Part shown: piece by piece, positions 21,229 to 31,953 of the stretch | How positions within the stretch are numbered: the first letter of the stretch is position 1 | Layout: each line of letters starts with the position of its first letter | DNA from: Bedellia somnulentella | Lineage: Eukaryota; Arthropoda; Insecta; Lepidoptera; Bedelliidae | Length of the DNA: 64,000 nt | Direction of reading: 5' to 3' | Assembly (NCBI GenBank): GCA_963576735.1 | Contig: OY755186.1 | Span: 16,293,970 to 16,357,969 of the forward strand | Program-made: the position numbers and the translations under genes | Notes under the pieces: generated by a model | What the model was told of the DNA's origin: nothing | What the model saw: the letters and a program-made list of their open reading frames with translations, nothing else | Databases searched by the model: none

Positions 21229-21351
21229 TGGTGAAGTTATCCGTTGATATGAAATAGAAAATCCATAGACATGATTGAAAAACCATGTGTTTCGGGTTTG
21301 TAGTTTTTCAAGAGGTTAGACCTACTTAATTTTAATTACTTTCAAATTCAA

Positions 21352-21690
21352 ACGTTGATTCCGCATGTACCCGAAGGGGTTGGTAGAGGTACTAATACTT
21401 CTGAAATTATCACCCGGTGTCCAGAGTGTCCACGTTCTCCTTGGACAGTGTACTCACATGTACGGGGTAGGCCTATCGGCGTTTTGTACTAATACACTGT
21501 CACATGACTAAATACAACTCAGCCATGTGGGTTTCCTCACGATGTTTTCCCTCACCGTTAACAACTATGATAAATTAACCACACTTATGTCTTTAGAAAA
21601 GACAAATTGGTGTAGGCCCGACCCGGGATTTGAACACTAGTCACTTGCACGTTAACCGGTGTTCAACCCATTGAGCTATCACGTCGTCAT
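21352..21690 (-). repeat. SINE-B copy, near full length
   Basis: From the 3' end (CCCGAAGGGGTTGGTAGAGG) through GTTTTCCCTCACCGTTAAC to the tRNA-like head complement (GGGATTTGAACACTAG, then TTGAGCTATCACG). Confidence 0.88.
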
Positions 21691-21699
21691 ATACATTAT

Positions 21700-22062
21700 A
21701 AATAAACCACACATATGTCTTTAGAGTAGACTAATTGGTGTAGGCCCGACTCGGGATTCAAACCTTCATTGTCTGCACGATAAGCTGTGTTCTACCCACT
21801 GAGCTATCGTACATACATACATACATACATATACTCACGCCATTAGTCCCATTGGCGAAGGCAGAGACTATTGATCGCCACTTCGTACGCTCCTGACAAA
21901 CCTCTCTAGCTTCGTTTACATCCATCAATCTTTTCATACATGCTCTTTTATTCTTCATACTTCGGACGCCAGCCTTTTTGAGCACACTCTCAATTTGGTC
22001 CAAGTGTGTTCTCCGTGGTCGTCCTCTACTAACATTATCGTGTAACTAGCTATCGTGGTTGC
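21700..22062 (-). repeat. Second SINE-B head fragment, split by an RTE stub
   Basis: A partial head (ACCACACATATGTCTTTAGA, GGGATTCAAACC, CTGAGCTATCGT) at 21700-21810, then an RTE insertion; the remaining head bases AGCTATCGTGGTTGCT are at 22048-22063. Confidence 0.85.
21811..22047 (-). mobile_element. RTE LINE 3' stub inside SINE-B, 9-bp target duplication
   Basis: Minus-strand reading gives MDQIESVLKKAGVRSMKNKR and ACMKRLMDVNEAREVCQERT, followed by the shared 3' end and a TATG tail. AGCTATCGT stands on both sides (21802-21810 and 22048-22056). Confidence 0.9.
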
Positions 22063-22445
22063 TAATAAACCATAAAGCTTTTAAAGCACTCTCCAAAAGC
22101 CAGTTATCAAGTACCAAAGCTTGAAGATAATATAACTTGCAATATTCATAATACTCGAAACGAAACACATTTATTTACATTGCGCGCCCACTATCACACG
22201 AGTGGAAATCAATAAATGCAAATGTTTGTTGAACACGCAATGTACTTAGATTAATTTTGTCAACATTATGTTGTGTTTGTTGTAAGTCAACAGCCTTATT
22301 AATGATTCTTTGTTGGAGTAATCGAAGAAATACAAGTAAAATGTTCACTATAAAGACTCTAAATCGTAGGGGAAAACGTATACATAAAAAAAAAAGTGAT
22401 TTAAGCCGAAGAGAAGTCCAAAATATACAAAACATCGAAAACTAA

Positions 22446-22677
22446 TTTAAATCTTTTTGTTCATGAAAACCTCATGTGGGGATTATTACTAATAATATAA
22501 GAATAAATAAAGCAAAGAAAAATTTCGACACAGGCGGGAATCGAACCCGCGACCTCGGGTAAACGCCCCGTCGCTGTGCCAATTGAGCTACCGTGTCAAT
22601 GGCTGCCAGCGCGAAATTCTTCTATCCTTCATTTCTTTTACACGTTTAAGTAGTGTTTGCGTTTCCTACCTCCTATA
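22446..22677 (-). repeat. SINE-C copy (tRNA-like repeat)
   Basis: Complement of a tRNA-like stretch: GACACGGTAGCTCAATTGG (A-box-like) and GGTTCGATTCCCGCC (perfect B box). It is flanked on the left by an AAATAAAG-rich segment and CCTCATGTGGGGATTATTAC, and on the right by AATTCTTCTATCC. Cloverleaf pairing is incomplete, so I do not call a tRNA gene. Confidence 0.75.
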
Positions 22678-22861
22678 TCGAAAACTCTTAGAAATTTTGT
22701 TATAAGTAAAGTCTTAAAGTAACATTTTTTTTAAAGACATTAATACAAATGGTATAACTAGGTTGAAATTTTGTAAGTTATTTTGTCTTTGTTTAAATCA
22801 GGTATGAATTTATATTTAAAAACTGCTAAATATCCAAACAAAAGCCAGACATAACAGTTTA

Positions 22862-23178
22862 AACATAAACATAAACGTTCACGCCGTTTATCCCCGAAGG
22901 GGTTGGCAGAGGTACCAATAGTTCTGAACTCACATGGCAGCGCCATCTAGTGTCCAGAGAAGGTACCCACGTTTTGCTTGGACAGTGTACTCATGTGATA
23001 GGGGGCAGGCCTATCGCCGTTTTTTACGAATACACTGTCACCGTTAACAACCATGATAAATTAACCACACATATGACTTTAGAAAAGACAAATTGGTGTA
23101 GGCCCGACCCAGGATTGGAACTAACGCCCTTCTGTTTTCGGACGGGTGTTCTACCCATTAGACTATCATGTCACAAAG
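22862..23178 (-). repeat. SINE-B copy, second subfamily, internal deletion
   Basis: Carries the CAGCGCCATCTAGTGTCCAG variant and a head of the GGACGGGTGTTCTACCC type. The segment between CACTGTCA and CACCGTTAAC (about 70 bp in other copies) is missing. Confidence 0.88.
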
Positions 23179-23580
23179 TTTAAACCAAACATAAATGCCT
23201 AAATTAGTTTTTTTCTTATGAAGTTTAGACCTACTTTTTAATTTTAATAAAAGTTTCAGTAAAAGATAGAGTCATCCTCATGAAATATGAAGACAAAATG
23301 TTAGAGGCACAACCTCACCGTGGATGTATAATCAAGTTGTAACCTGACCGTGAGCCAAATATACATTTTATTGATTATTTCTATGATAGGTTTGTTCCAC
23401 AGCGTGTAAGCTGAAAACTTAAATATTGTATTCCTCTGGTCTAGATACGTACAAAAATACTGTTTGGGTTTATACACGGTTTCATTCCTTATTAAGAGTA
23501 GTTTGAGCTTCACAAACGACAAAGGATTGACATAGGTAGTTAATGTTATTAGATACATACATATATATACTCGTATATTT
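23179..23580. other. No gene seen
   Basis: Unclassified AT-rich sequence. Immediately before 23581, ATACATACATATATATACTC looks like a reverse SINE-A or RTE tail scrap. Confidence 0.4.
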
Positions 23581-23835
23581 GCCGTGTAGTGTCGGCTTAG
23601 AATAACACTACCCCATTTCTACCCGAGGGTGATCATAAGAGGCGACTAAGGGTATATGGGCTTTTTAAGTGATTTTTGGGCGATGTGGTTGGAGACCCAT
23701 CACCAACAACCTTTATTTTACCATCTTTTCCCCACGCAACTTCCAAAAGTGGCTGAGGAATTTCTGATTCCTAAGCTGTGGCTACCCCTTTTAGGGATTT
23801 ATAGCCGTGAGTATATGTATATGTGTATGTATGTA
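23581..23835 (+). repeat. SINE-A copy, full length
   Basis: GTGATCA variant of the GTGATCG subfamily (GAGGGTGATCATAAG), with CCCCACGCAACTTCC, ending GCCGTGAGTATATG and a mixed TATG/TGTG tail. Confidence 0.88.
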
Positions 23836-23932
23836 CATAGGCTATAAATCCCTTAACGGGGTATCCAGAGCTTTAGAATGAGAAATTCCTCAGCCACTTT
23901 TGGAAGTTGATGGGGATGGTAATTAGATATAC
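23836..23932 (-). repeat. SINE-A 3' half in reverse
   Basis: AGGCTATAAATCCCTTAACG to GTTGATGGGGATGG. It directly abuts the tail of the plus-strand copy, giving a tail-to-tail pair. Confidence 0.75.
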
Positions 23933-23954
23933 GATGATAGATTCTAAAATGGGA

Positions 23955-24136
23955 AAGTCAGAATTTTGGAGTAGCAATACCTCAGGCACTTTTGGGAGTT
24001 GATTGAGGAGGAAATAGTAAAAATATTTTTGGTCTTATGGCATATCACCAATCTTAGCTTGTAAAGCCCCGCTCCCTTAGCAGTCTCCTTCGCCACCCGC
24101 GCGCCGCGGTAAGTAATGTGTCACACAACTGCCTTT
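23955..24136 (-). repeat. SINE-A copy, strongly diverged
   Basis: CAGGCACTTTTGGGAGTTG, ATATCACCAATC and TAAAGCCCCGCTCCC are the recognisable blocks. Confidence 0.6.
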
Positions 24137-24346
24137 TTAATAACGAATAATTAAAAAATATGGGGTGACAGACAACAAAGTTTATCTATTGATATTAACA
24201 ACAGTGAGACGTTTAAAATATCCACAGAAAAGCAACTATTTCAGTCACTAAAGATAACACCTAAATAAAAATGAAATTGCTATTTAGCGGGTCTGCAATA
24301 CAATAAAGATGTGTTTTTAACTTTTTTATGGCAGTTTAAAAGTTTA

Positions 24347-24713
24347 AGCAACCGTGATAGCCCAGTGGGTAGAACACTCGGTTATCGTGCAAACGACTAG
24401 TGTTCAAATCCTGGGTCGGGCCTACACCAATTTGTCTTTTCTAAAGATATATGTGTGGTTAATTTATCATGGTTGTTAACGGTGAGGGAAAACATCGTGA
24501 GGAAACCCACATGGCTGAGTTGTACTTAGTCATGTGACAGTGTATTCGTACAAAAACGGCGATAGGCCTGCCCCCTATCACGTGAGTACACTGTCCATGC
24601 AAAACGTGGGTACTCTGAACACCAGGTGACAAAGTCACGTGATGTTCAGAAGTATTAGTACCTCTGCCAACCCCTTCGGGGATATTCGGCGTGAACGTTT
24701 ATGCTTATGCTTA
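24347..24713 (+). repeat. SINE-B full-length reference copy, 12-bp target duplication
   Basis: A complete 367-bp copy bounded by TTTAAAAGTTTA at 24335-24346 and 24714-24725. Order: tRNA-like head (24358-24421), ACACCAATTTGTCTTTTC linker, GGTTGTTAACGGTGAGGG, GGCGATAGGCCTGCCCCC, two CACGTG sites, CCAACCCCTTCGGGG, GGCGTGAACG, TTATGC tail. Confidence 0.95.
24358..24421 (+). promoter_or_regulatory. Internal RNA polymerase III promoter of SINE-B (A and B boxes)
   Basis: TAGCCCAGTGGG (24358-24369) fits an A box, and GTTCAAATCC (24412-24421) fits a B box. The spacing is as in tRNA genes. Transcription would be by Pol III. Confidence 0.8.
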
Positions 24714-24725
24714 TTTAAAAGTTTA

Positions 24726-25366
24726 TGATAGAATATTTTTGAAATACATCATAATGTCACATTATGCGTTCTCGTTAACTTAAAAATATAATTAAAGCTT
24801 TTCACATTCATGTTTAATTTTTAAAATATGAATTTCACATTATTCATACAGTCCCAACAAACATAATATCCTAGTGAAACATCTGTTCTATGAATAAAAA
24901 GCATTCACTTCCTTCCTTCCTTCCTTTAAAGGATGTTCCGATACGCAGAACTACCAATACAATATGAATTCCATATTCAGTACACAGCGATATACGGGAA
25001 AGAAATTCTCAGAAATACTCTGAATATTGCTGACTTACTCGTTTTTACCTTTTAGTTAACGTTTGTGCTATTAGATAGCTACGAGTACAAAAGAATACAA
25101 GATCTATTTTCTCTTTGATTTGTCTCAATATCGGTTAGCATATATTCACGCTTATAAACTCCAAGAATGTAGCCAGAATTTCAATATCGATAATATCTCA
25201 GCCGATATCGGAAGTTGTAAAAATTAAAGGTCATACAGAATATTTGGTAAAGAGCTCCGACTAAATTATATGAGTGAAGGTAAAGGGTATTAAAATTCCC
25301 CAAATGATTATTCCCTCACTCGTACGTCATCTACAAGAGGATGCGGGCTATTGGTGTTCTATGGCA
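24726..25366. other. No gene seen
   Basis: Contains a short (CTTC)n run at 24908-24927 and a possible very old SINE-A scrap near 25140-25260 (ATTCACGCTTATAAACTCC). No coding frame. Confidence 0.4.
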
Positions 25367-25424
25367 ACTTAACCTGCATAGCTAGTATGGGCGACCTTAT
25401 AACCTGATATCGCGTGTTATAAAT
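25367..25424 (-). repeat. Dispersed repeat D, copy 2
   Basis: CCTGCATAGCTAGTATGGGC and CTGATATCGCGTGTTATAA match 12261-12317 and the reverse complement of 48079-48141. Confidence 0.55.
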
Positions 25425-25484
25425 TAGCCATCTTCTTTGCACTTACATAGTATCGTTTACTGTCATCTCATTCTCACCGATATC

Positions 25485-25863
25485 ATAACATAACATAACA
25501 TAAACGTTCACGCCGAATATCCCCGAAGGGGTTGGCAGAGGTACTAATACTTCTGAACATCACGTGACTTTGTCACCTCGTGTTCAGAGTACCCACGTTT
25601 TGCATGGACAGTGTACTCACGTGATAGGGGGCAGGCCTATCGCCGTTTTGTACGAATACACTGTCACATGACTAAGTACAACTCAGCCATGTGGGTTTCC
25701 TCACGATGTTTTCCCTCACCGTTAACAACCATGATAAATTAACCACACGTATGTCTTTAGAAAAGACAAATTGGTGTAGGCCCGATCCAGGATTTGAACT
25801 CTAGTCGTTTGCACGATAACCGAATATTCTACCCACTGGGCTATCACGGTTGCTATTTTGTTG
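25485..25863 (-). repeat. SINE-B full-length copy, 11-bp target duplication
   Basis: TCACCGATATC at 25474-25484 and 25864-25874 bounds it. Complete from tail (TTATG units in complement) to tRNA head complement (CCACTGGGCTATCACGG). Ten bases (TATTTTGTTG) lie between head and duplication. Confidence 0.92.
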
Positions 25864-25929
25864 TCACCGATATCGTGACGACAAAATAGCGCTCGTATGG
25901 TTTATAATGTTATATATTTTAAAATATTC

Positions 25930-26297
25930 GTATCGAGTATACGAGGTATTCGTTGCGCGAAAAATTTAAAGATATTGGCATTTGAACTGTCCTTTGCCAA
26001 TACATATTTGAGAATTTAATGTATGCCAAAAAGAATATAGGCCAATTTAGTAAAGTTAGTGATAGACATACTGTTAACATTCGCAATAAGGACAAACTTA
26101 ACGTACCGAAGTGGAGACTTAATAAAGTAAGTAACTCCTTTATGGGACTATCCCTCAAAATGTTCAACAAACTTCCTTCTGACATATTGGAATTGCCTGT
26201 GGCATCTTTTAAAAAGGTTATTAAAGCCATGCTTTTAAAGAAATCTTACTACAGTGTTCAAGATTTTTTAAACGACAAGGACCCAACGCGCACATGA
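25930..26297 (+). pseudogene. C-terminal remnant of a CR1-like LINE protein
   Basis: The reading before 26019 (IFENLMYAKKNIGQFSK, reached through a frameshift) continues as NKDKLNVPKWRLNKVSNSFM, MFNKLPSDILELP and KKSYYSVQDFLND. This matches the end of the LINE at 1028-3040 in style (NSVPDEIKLLP, FYSMNEFF), so both probably belong to related families. The polymerase domain is missing. Confidence 0.75.
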
Positions 26298-26777
26298 CCG
26301 TGTCCGTAAAGCTATAAGTATTTCCTCGTTATTCCCAGGAACTATTGTCTGGTGAAGATTTTTCTTTTCACGTTATGTGATTGGTTTTTGTGGTGGACAA
26401 TTAAGTTAAATTATGTAAAACTAGCGTTTGGTTTGCTCGCATAGAAAATCTTTTATAAAGTAGAAAATATGACCCAAAATTGTACAAGCCATATTTTGAA
26501 AAAATTAAAAAATGTGAATGTCAAGAGAAACTCTTGTCTGTTGCTTCTTCTCTTTACGTACACCTTCCGAAGCAACGGACTAATGATAAATTTAAATTTG
26601 ACGTTCAAAAAATGTTAGTTGTTAACTTAATTTTGAAAAATGAACTTTTTGTATTTTTTTAAAGTATCCAATACTGAAAACAATGAGTCAATGAGTCTCT
26701 TAAATCAAATGTTTGGTTAAAAAGGTCATTAAGAACAAGAGAAATTTCTTATAAAATCCCTTAGTAGTACTTACTTC
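26298..26777. other. Probable LINE 3' region and unclassified sequence
   Basis: Directly follows the LINE C-terminus, so the first part is probably its 3' untranslated region. A 60-codon open stretch at 26480-26662 has no recognisable content. The LINE's 3' end could not be fixed. Confidence 0.4.
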
Positions 26778-26930
26778 AGTGACAGTACATTCGTACAAAG
26801 CGACGAAAAGCCTTGAATATACAATTCAAGCAAAGCGTGAGTTCTCTGAAGACCAAATAACGAAAATATCACATACTCACTAGATGTATTAGTTCCTCTA
26901 CCTACTTTTTCGCATTCACATCTAGAACAT
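26778..26930 (+). repeat. SINE-B copy, strongly diverged
   Basis: CAGTGACAGTACATTCGTAC, GCAAAGCGTGAGTTCTCTG and TATTAGTTCCTCTACC are the surviving blocks. Confidence 0.6.
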
Positions 26931-27157
26931 TATACATATATACTCACGGCTATAAATCCTAAAAAAAGGGTAGCCAGCTAGAAACTCCTCAGCCATATTT
27001 GGGAGTTGATATAGACATGATGGTAAGAATAAAGTATCACTATGGCTCTCCAACTGCATTGCCCAAAAACCACTTAAAAAAGCCCCATACCCTTAGTCGC
27101 CTTTACGACACCCGTGGGTAAAAAGGGGTAGTGTCATTCTAAGCCGGCACTACGCGG
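26931..27157 (-). repeat. SINE-A copy
   Basis: Left tail, then GGGTAGCCAGCTAGAAACTC, GCCCCATACCCTTAGTCGCC and head complement GCCGGCACTACGCGG. GTCGTAAG subfamily. Confidence 0.85.
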
Positions 27158-27399
27158 GAAACATTGTTACTGAGTTATGACTATACTAACCCCGTTTATA
27201 ATATAATTAAAAGTGTTTGATCAAATTAGGCCGGTTGGCCGCCTGCTCCCTATGGTAATGACAGCTAATTAATCATGCTACTTCGTTATTCTACTGTTAC
27301 AAACTTTGCTACAAGGTCATTGGTACATGTTACTGTGATTTATACGAGACTCGGTCCTTAGTTTTATAAAGTTTTACTTATTTTAGTACTTATAGGTAG

Positions 27400-27641
27400 T
27401 TGCCGTGTAGTGCCGGCTTAGAATGTCGCTACCCCTTTCTACCTACGGGTGTCGTAAGAGGCGACTAAGGGTATTGGGGCTTTGTAAGGGATTTTTGGGC
27501 GATGCGGTTGGAGACCCATCACCAACAACCTTTATTCTACCATCTTTTCCCCACTCAACTTCCAAAAGTGGCTGAGAAATTTCTAATTTCTCAGCTCTGG
27601 CTACCCCTTTTAGAGATTTATAGCCGTGAGTATATGTTATG
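27400..27641 (+). repeat. SINE-A copy with TTATG-type tail
   Basis: GCCGTGTAGTGCCGGC head, GTCGTAAGAGGCGACTAAGG. The tail is GTTATG units, as in SINE-B, not the usual TATG. TTATAGGTAG (27390-27399) and TTATAGATAG (27642-27651) form a 10-bp target duplication with one mismatch. Confidence 0.9.
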
Positions 27642-27869
27642 TTATAGATAGATTTGACTTATTTTGGTTCTCGTACGAAGCAAAGGCAGCCAGATATCCT
27701 ATATTTTATCAATTGATGAAACATATATTTATTACTTACTTTGTGGACTATTCTTTATACAAAAACAAACACAAATGAAAAATTTAAATTTAATTTGTTG
27801 AAAGATTCGGTTAAAACATATCGATCGTTAATTAAAAAAAATGAACTCATTGCAATCTCCAAATATTAA

Positions 27870-28020
27870 AATGTCTATGTCCCCAAGTGTTGGCAGAGCA
27901 ACAAATACTTCTGAACATCAAGTGTCATTATTGGCACCAGGTTTTCAGAGTACCCACTTCCTTTCTTGGGCAGAGCATTCACATGATAAGGGGGGAGGAT
28001 GCCTATCGCCACTAATATAC
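27870..28020 (-). repeat. SINE-B copy, strongly diverged
   Basis: CCCCAAGTGTTGGCAGAGC, ACTTCTGAACATCAAGTG, AGAGTACCCACTTCC and ATGCCTATCGCC. Confidence 0.7.
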
Positions 28021-28470
28021 TTTTAGTATAGGTAAGGTATTGTTAAAAATATTTTGTCTTAATTTAATTGCAAAAACTAACACAGGATAAAATTAAAAAG
28101 GTTAATAGTATCGTCACGTCAGCCGTAGAAAGATTGATAGTGCTTTTCTTAAATGACAACAAATGGCAAACATTTTTACTGGAAAATGGTAACTGCACTA
28201 CAATTTAATTAGGATGTTGCGAGCTGAGGCAATTTCATTATGACAAGAGCTAAATACGATGTCAGAACAGCAAAAGTAAAATGATTCATAAACATTTTCA
28301 TGAGGTTTCTAAACGTATTTGGACGGCAAATGTAAGTGTTATGCAATGGTTAGAAAGCCAGCTGAGGGTCTGAAAGTCATGGTTCAATCTTGGCTAGGGA
28401 CAACCTTAATTTTAGGATAGATATTTTCATTATGGGATATTAACCCAACGATATATTTAATATTATATAA
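28021..28470. other. No gene seen
   Basis: Unclassified AT-rich sequence without coding frame or family match. Confidence 0.4.
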
Positions 28471-28479
28471 TACACATAT

Positions 28480-28733
28480 AAAAGCCGTGTAGTGTCGGCT
28501 TAGAATAGCACTACCCCGTTTCTACCGATGGGTGTACGTAAGAAGCGACTAACGGTATTGGGGCCTTTAAGGAATTTTTAGGCGATGCCGTTGGAGACCC
28601 ATCACCAACATTAACCTTTACTTTGCCATCTTTTCACCACTCAACTTTCCAAAAGTGGCTGAGGCATTTCTAATTCCTTAGCTCGGGCTACCCCTTCTAG
28701 GGATTTATAGCCGTGAGTATATGTATGTATATG
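28480..28733 (+). repeat. SINE-A copy, 9-bp target duplication
   Basis: GTGTACG subfamily with a small insertion (ACCAACATTAACC). TACACATAT is present at 28471-28479 and 28734-28742. Confidence 0.92.
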
Positions 28734-28742
28734 TACACATAT

Positions 28743-29367
28743 CCGGACCAATAAGCTAGTCACCTATCCACTCGGCCACTGATGTCGTATATTTACTTTT
28801 CATTATTTATTAGCAAAAATAATGTTTTAAAAATCATAACATGTCTCATTGATGTTTTAAAGCCCTCTGAAGAGGTTCCTACCAACTTAATGATTGAATT
28901 TTTTTGTCAAGGTTGTAGGTATGAGAATAGGTTTTAACATGGTTTTAACTTATATTTTACCTTTCTAACTTACACTATATAACCTCCTAGATCTTTAACT
29001 TTACTTCAACTACAAAATTTATCCTAATAAATTTGCCAAAGTTCGCAGTTGACTTACGGGAAGTGATTTGTCAGTGTCGCGACGTTTTGACGTTTCATCA
29101 ATATGTTTCGTGTCTTTGATAAGTTGTAGGGCAGAATAATTAATCTTTTCGTACCTATAAGCAAAACGCTTAAGTATAAATCAGAGAGTACTTTTTAACA
29201 TGATTATATTAGCTTCACCTGTATGTATGTAACCAACTCCTTTCGACTAGATATTAACTCACTTAAAACGAACGGATTTATTACAAACTTTGTACACTTC
29301 CCAAGAATCATTGACAATCAGGGTCGCCAGGTAAATAATTTCGGTTAGCTCAGGACTAAAAACGTAA
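28743..29367. other. No gene seen
   Basis: About 620 bp, AT-rich, with no recognised repeat. The first 40 bases (CCACTCGGCCACTGATGTCG) resemble a tRNA-head scrap of a SINE. Confidence 0.35.
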
Positions 29368-29377
29368 AAAATAAGTA

Positions 29378-29621
29378 CATACATACATATACTAACGGCT
29401 ATAAATCCCTAGAAGAGGTAGCCAGAGCTAAGGAACTAGAAGTTCCTCAGCCACTTTTGGAAGTTGAGTGGGGAAAAGATGACAGAATAAAGGTTGTTGG
29501 TGATGGGTCTCCAACCGCATCGCCCAAAAATCCCTTAAAAGCCCCAATACCGTTAGTCGCCTCCTACGTACACCCACCGGCAGAAATGGGGTAGTGTTAT
29601 TCTAAGCCGACACTACACAGC
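29378..29621 (-). repeat. SINE-A copy, 10-bp target duplication
   Basis: Very close to the GTGTACG consensus. AAAATAAGTA is found at 29368-29377 and 29622-29631. A young copy. Confidence 0.92.
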
Positions 29622-29875
29622 AAAATAAGTATAGTTAAAAATAAATACATGGCAATGAAGCGTGGTTATACCTTTTTGTAAACTATATTTTTTCTTCTTA
29701 TTTTCAACTGAATGATAACCTGTGTGTAAGAATGTAAATTTTGGGAGTATAAAACAAAGATGGTAGTATAATACAGAATTATTTTTGGAGTACTGCATCA
29801 TCATTGAAATATCGGTTATCGAATTAATCACCAAATAATTTTCCAAGGGCAAAAGCATATTTATTCTCACATCCA

Positions 29876-30090
29876 TACATATACTCACGGCTATGAATCC
29901 CTACCAGAGCTTCAGAATCAGAAATCATTCAGCTACTTTTAAGTTGATTGAAGAAAAGAATGTAACATAAATGTTTTGGTGATAGGTCTCCAACCGCATT
30001 GCCCATAAATTATTTAAAAAGTTTAGATATTCTTAGTCGTCTCTTACAATCACCCATGGAAAGAAAAGGAAAAGTGCTATTTTATTCAAA
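29876..30090 (-). repeat. SINE-A copy, diverged
   Basis: ATACTCACGGCTATGAATCC, GATAGGTCTCCAACCGC and CTTAGTCGTCTCTTACAATC. The head is eroded. Confidence 0.75.
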
Positions 30091-30822
30091 TTGGCTGATT
30101 CAGCAACTAAAATTAAAAAAATATACTTTCAGTAAAAACAACGAATATTTTTCGTTGGCAATTTGGTCTGATTACCCATTGTCGACACGTCTAGACGGTT
30201 CAAATAAAAGTTTAACTTACCTCCAATTTTCTACTCTCCTCTTAACTAAATTGGATAGGATTAAAAAATTAAATTGCGAGCTAAAGCAACGTTTGCGAGT
30301 AAATTAAAATGATTTTTAGAAGTTTCAGAGCGTTCCTATAAAATTATTGTGTTCACATGCGCCTCAAACCTTTGTAATATCTATCTTTCAAACCTAGTCA
30401 GGATAGACAAATTGACAAATAAGAGATATATACAATATATGTAATTCATGGTGTGTTAAAATACCAATAGATGCTACATAAGTACCAAAAGTGAATTTCA
30501 GAAATTTTATAAAGATAATAAGATTATAGGATATATAGCAGTATTAAGTGTAGTGAACTGGGAAGTGTTAGGTCGCAATTGTCATAGGAGAAGAGATGTG
30601 GCTGTAGGTAGATCAATGATCCTTTTGATTATCTTTTTCCCACTCAATATTATACGATGACTCAAATTCTAACATTATTTAATTTCGTCAAAGCAAAATG
30701 TTTGCCTAAAAACGTTCAAAATTATAATCAATATTATATAGAAAAGTAACTCTTCTTTTTTTATGTACTTTTCTATATGGCAACACAAAACAGCTTCCGC
30801 TTTTCAAGAAAAAAATGCCATT
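30091..30822. other. No gene seen
   Basis: About 730 bp of AT-rich sequence. An open reading of ~100 codons ending near 30307 starts inside SINE-A and has no recognisable content. Confidence 0.4.
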
Positions 30823-30832
30823 ATTTTAATAT

Positions 30833-31098
30833 ACATACATACATACATATACTCACGGCTATATTTCCCTAGAAGGGGTAACCAGAGCTAAGGAATTATA
30901 AATTCCTCAGCCACTTTTGGAAGTTGAGTGGGCAAAAAATGGTAAAAATAAAGGTTTTTGGTGATGGGTCTCCAACCGCATCGCCCAAAAATCCAATAAA
31001 AAGCCCCAATACCCTTAGTCGCCTCTTACGACAACCGTGAGTAGAAAGGGGTAGCGACATTCTAAGCCGGCAGTACGTGGCATAGCCTTAAATTTAGC
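30833..31098 (-). repeat. SINE-A copy, 10-bp target duplication, extra 5' bases
   Basis: GTCGTAAG subfamily. ATTTTAATAT at 30823-30832 and 31099-31108 marks the ends, leaving ~15 bases beyond the usual head. Closely related to the copy at 52653-52901. Confidence 0.88.
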
Positions 31099-31404
31099 AT
31101 TTTAATATGACAAATTTAATAGAGCAACAGTTTAAAACAAACTTATTTTAATGTTAATCACTTCAGCGACTTGCTCGTACAAATACGCGAGAGCTTCGAA
31201 CAGGAAGCTCTAATGAGAGTTCGTATAATTAATCTGTTTTGCCAAAATCGAAGGCAAACTGAAATCAACCAAATTAATTACCAAACACATCGCATTGTGT
31301 CAGCAGCAAGAACAAACAATCAATAGCTCATTACTCCACGTGAAATATTGGTAAAGTCTTAGTATCTAGGACTTTACTTTTACTTTCCGGCTATTTTCTT
31401 TAAT

Positions 31405-31770
31405 ATGTGATTCGTGAAAGGTGTGGGGTAAAAGATGATATTGTCAGAAAGATAGAAAAAGAAATGTTAAGATGTTTTAGGCACATAGAGAGGATGGATG
31501 ACAGTAAATTAGTGAAAGAGATATATAGAGCCAATGTGGAAGGTAATGTTAGTAGAGGACGACCTCGGAGGACACATTTGGATCAAATAGAAAATGTGCT
31601 CAAAAAGGCAGGTGTCCACAGTATGAAGAATAAAAGAGCATGTATGAAAAGATTGATGGATGTAAACGAAGCCAGAGAGGTGTGCCAGGATCGTACAAAG
31701 TGGCGATCGATAGTCTCTGCCTACCCCAATGGGAACTAACGGCGTGAGAATATGTATGTATGTATGTATG
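31405..31770 (+). mobile_element. RTE LINE 3' piece with 13-bp target duplication
   Basis: The best-preserved RTE tail in the window. 110 codons are open: IRERCGVKDDIVRKIEKEML, IERMDDSKLVKEIYRANVEG, NVSRGRPRRTHLDQIENVLK and CMKRLMDVNEAREVCQDRTK. It ends at the shared GCCTACCCCAATGGGAACTA / GGCGTGAGAATATG / TATG tail. The flanks TATTTTCTTTAAT (31392-31404) and TATTTTTTTTAAT (31771-31783) differ at one base. Beyond the polymerase, this C-terminal region is conserved among RTE-type LINEs; its exact role is unclear. Confidence 0.9.
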
Positions 31771-31953
31771 TATTTTTTTTAATTGGTGGCCGGAGTTTCA
31801 TAAACACGGTCTGCACCAATTTTTTTGCATTATGAATCAGAAATGCTGAGATATTGACTTAATGTTGATTACACCATTTGGTTTTAAAATAAAATTAAGT
31901 CTTCTTGGGCCTTAAACACTAGAAAAAAATTTAGTCGCCTATTTTATTAATTT

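Noticed and set aside
22530..22600. tRNA gene in the SINE-C unit (also 32390-32460, 47385-47455, 54705-54775)
   Set aside because: A good B box and partial acceptor pairing, but the anticodon stem has mismatches, copies differ at the anticodon, and all lie in the same repeated unit. tRNA-derived repeat, not a gene.
24349..24430. tRNA gene at the SINE-B head
   Set aside because: A and B boxes are present, but the cloverleaf is incomplete and the stretch is part of a dispersed SINE with target duplications.
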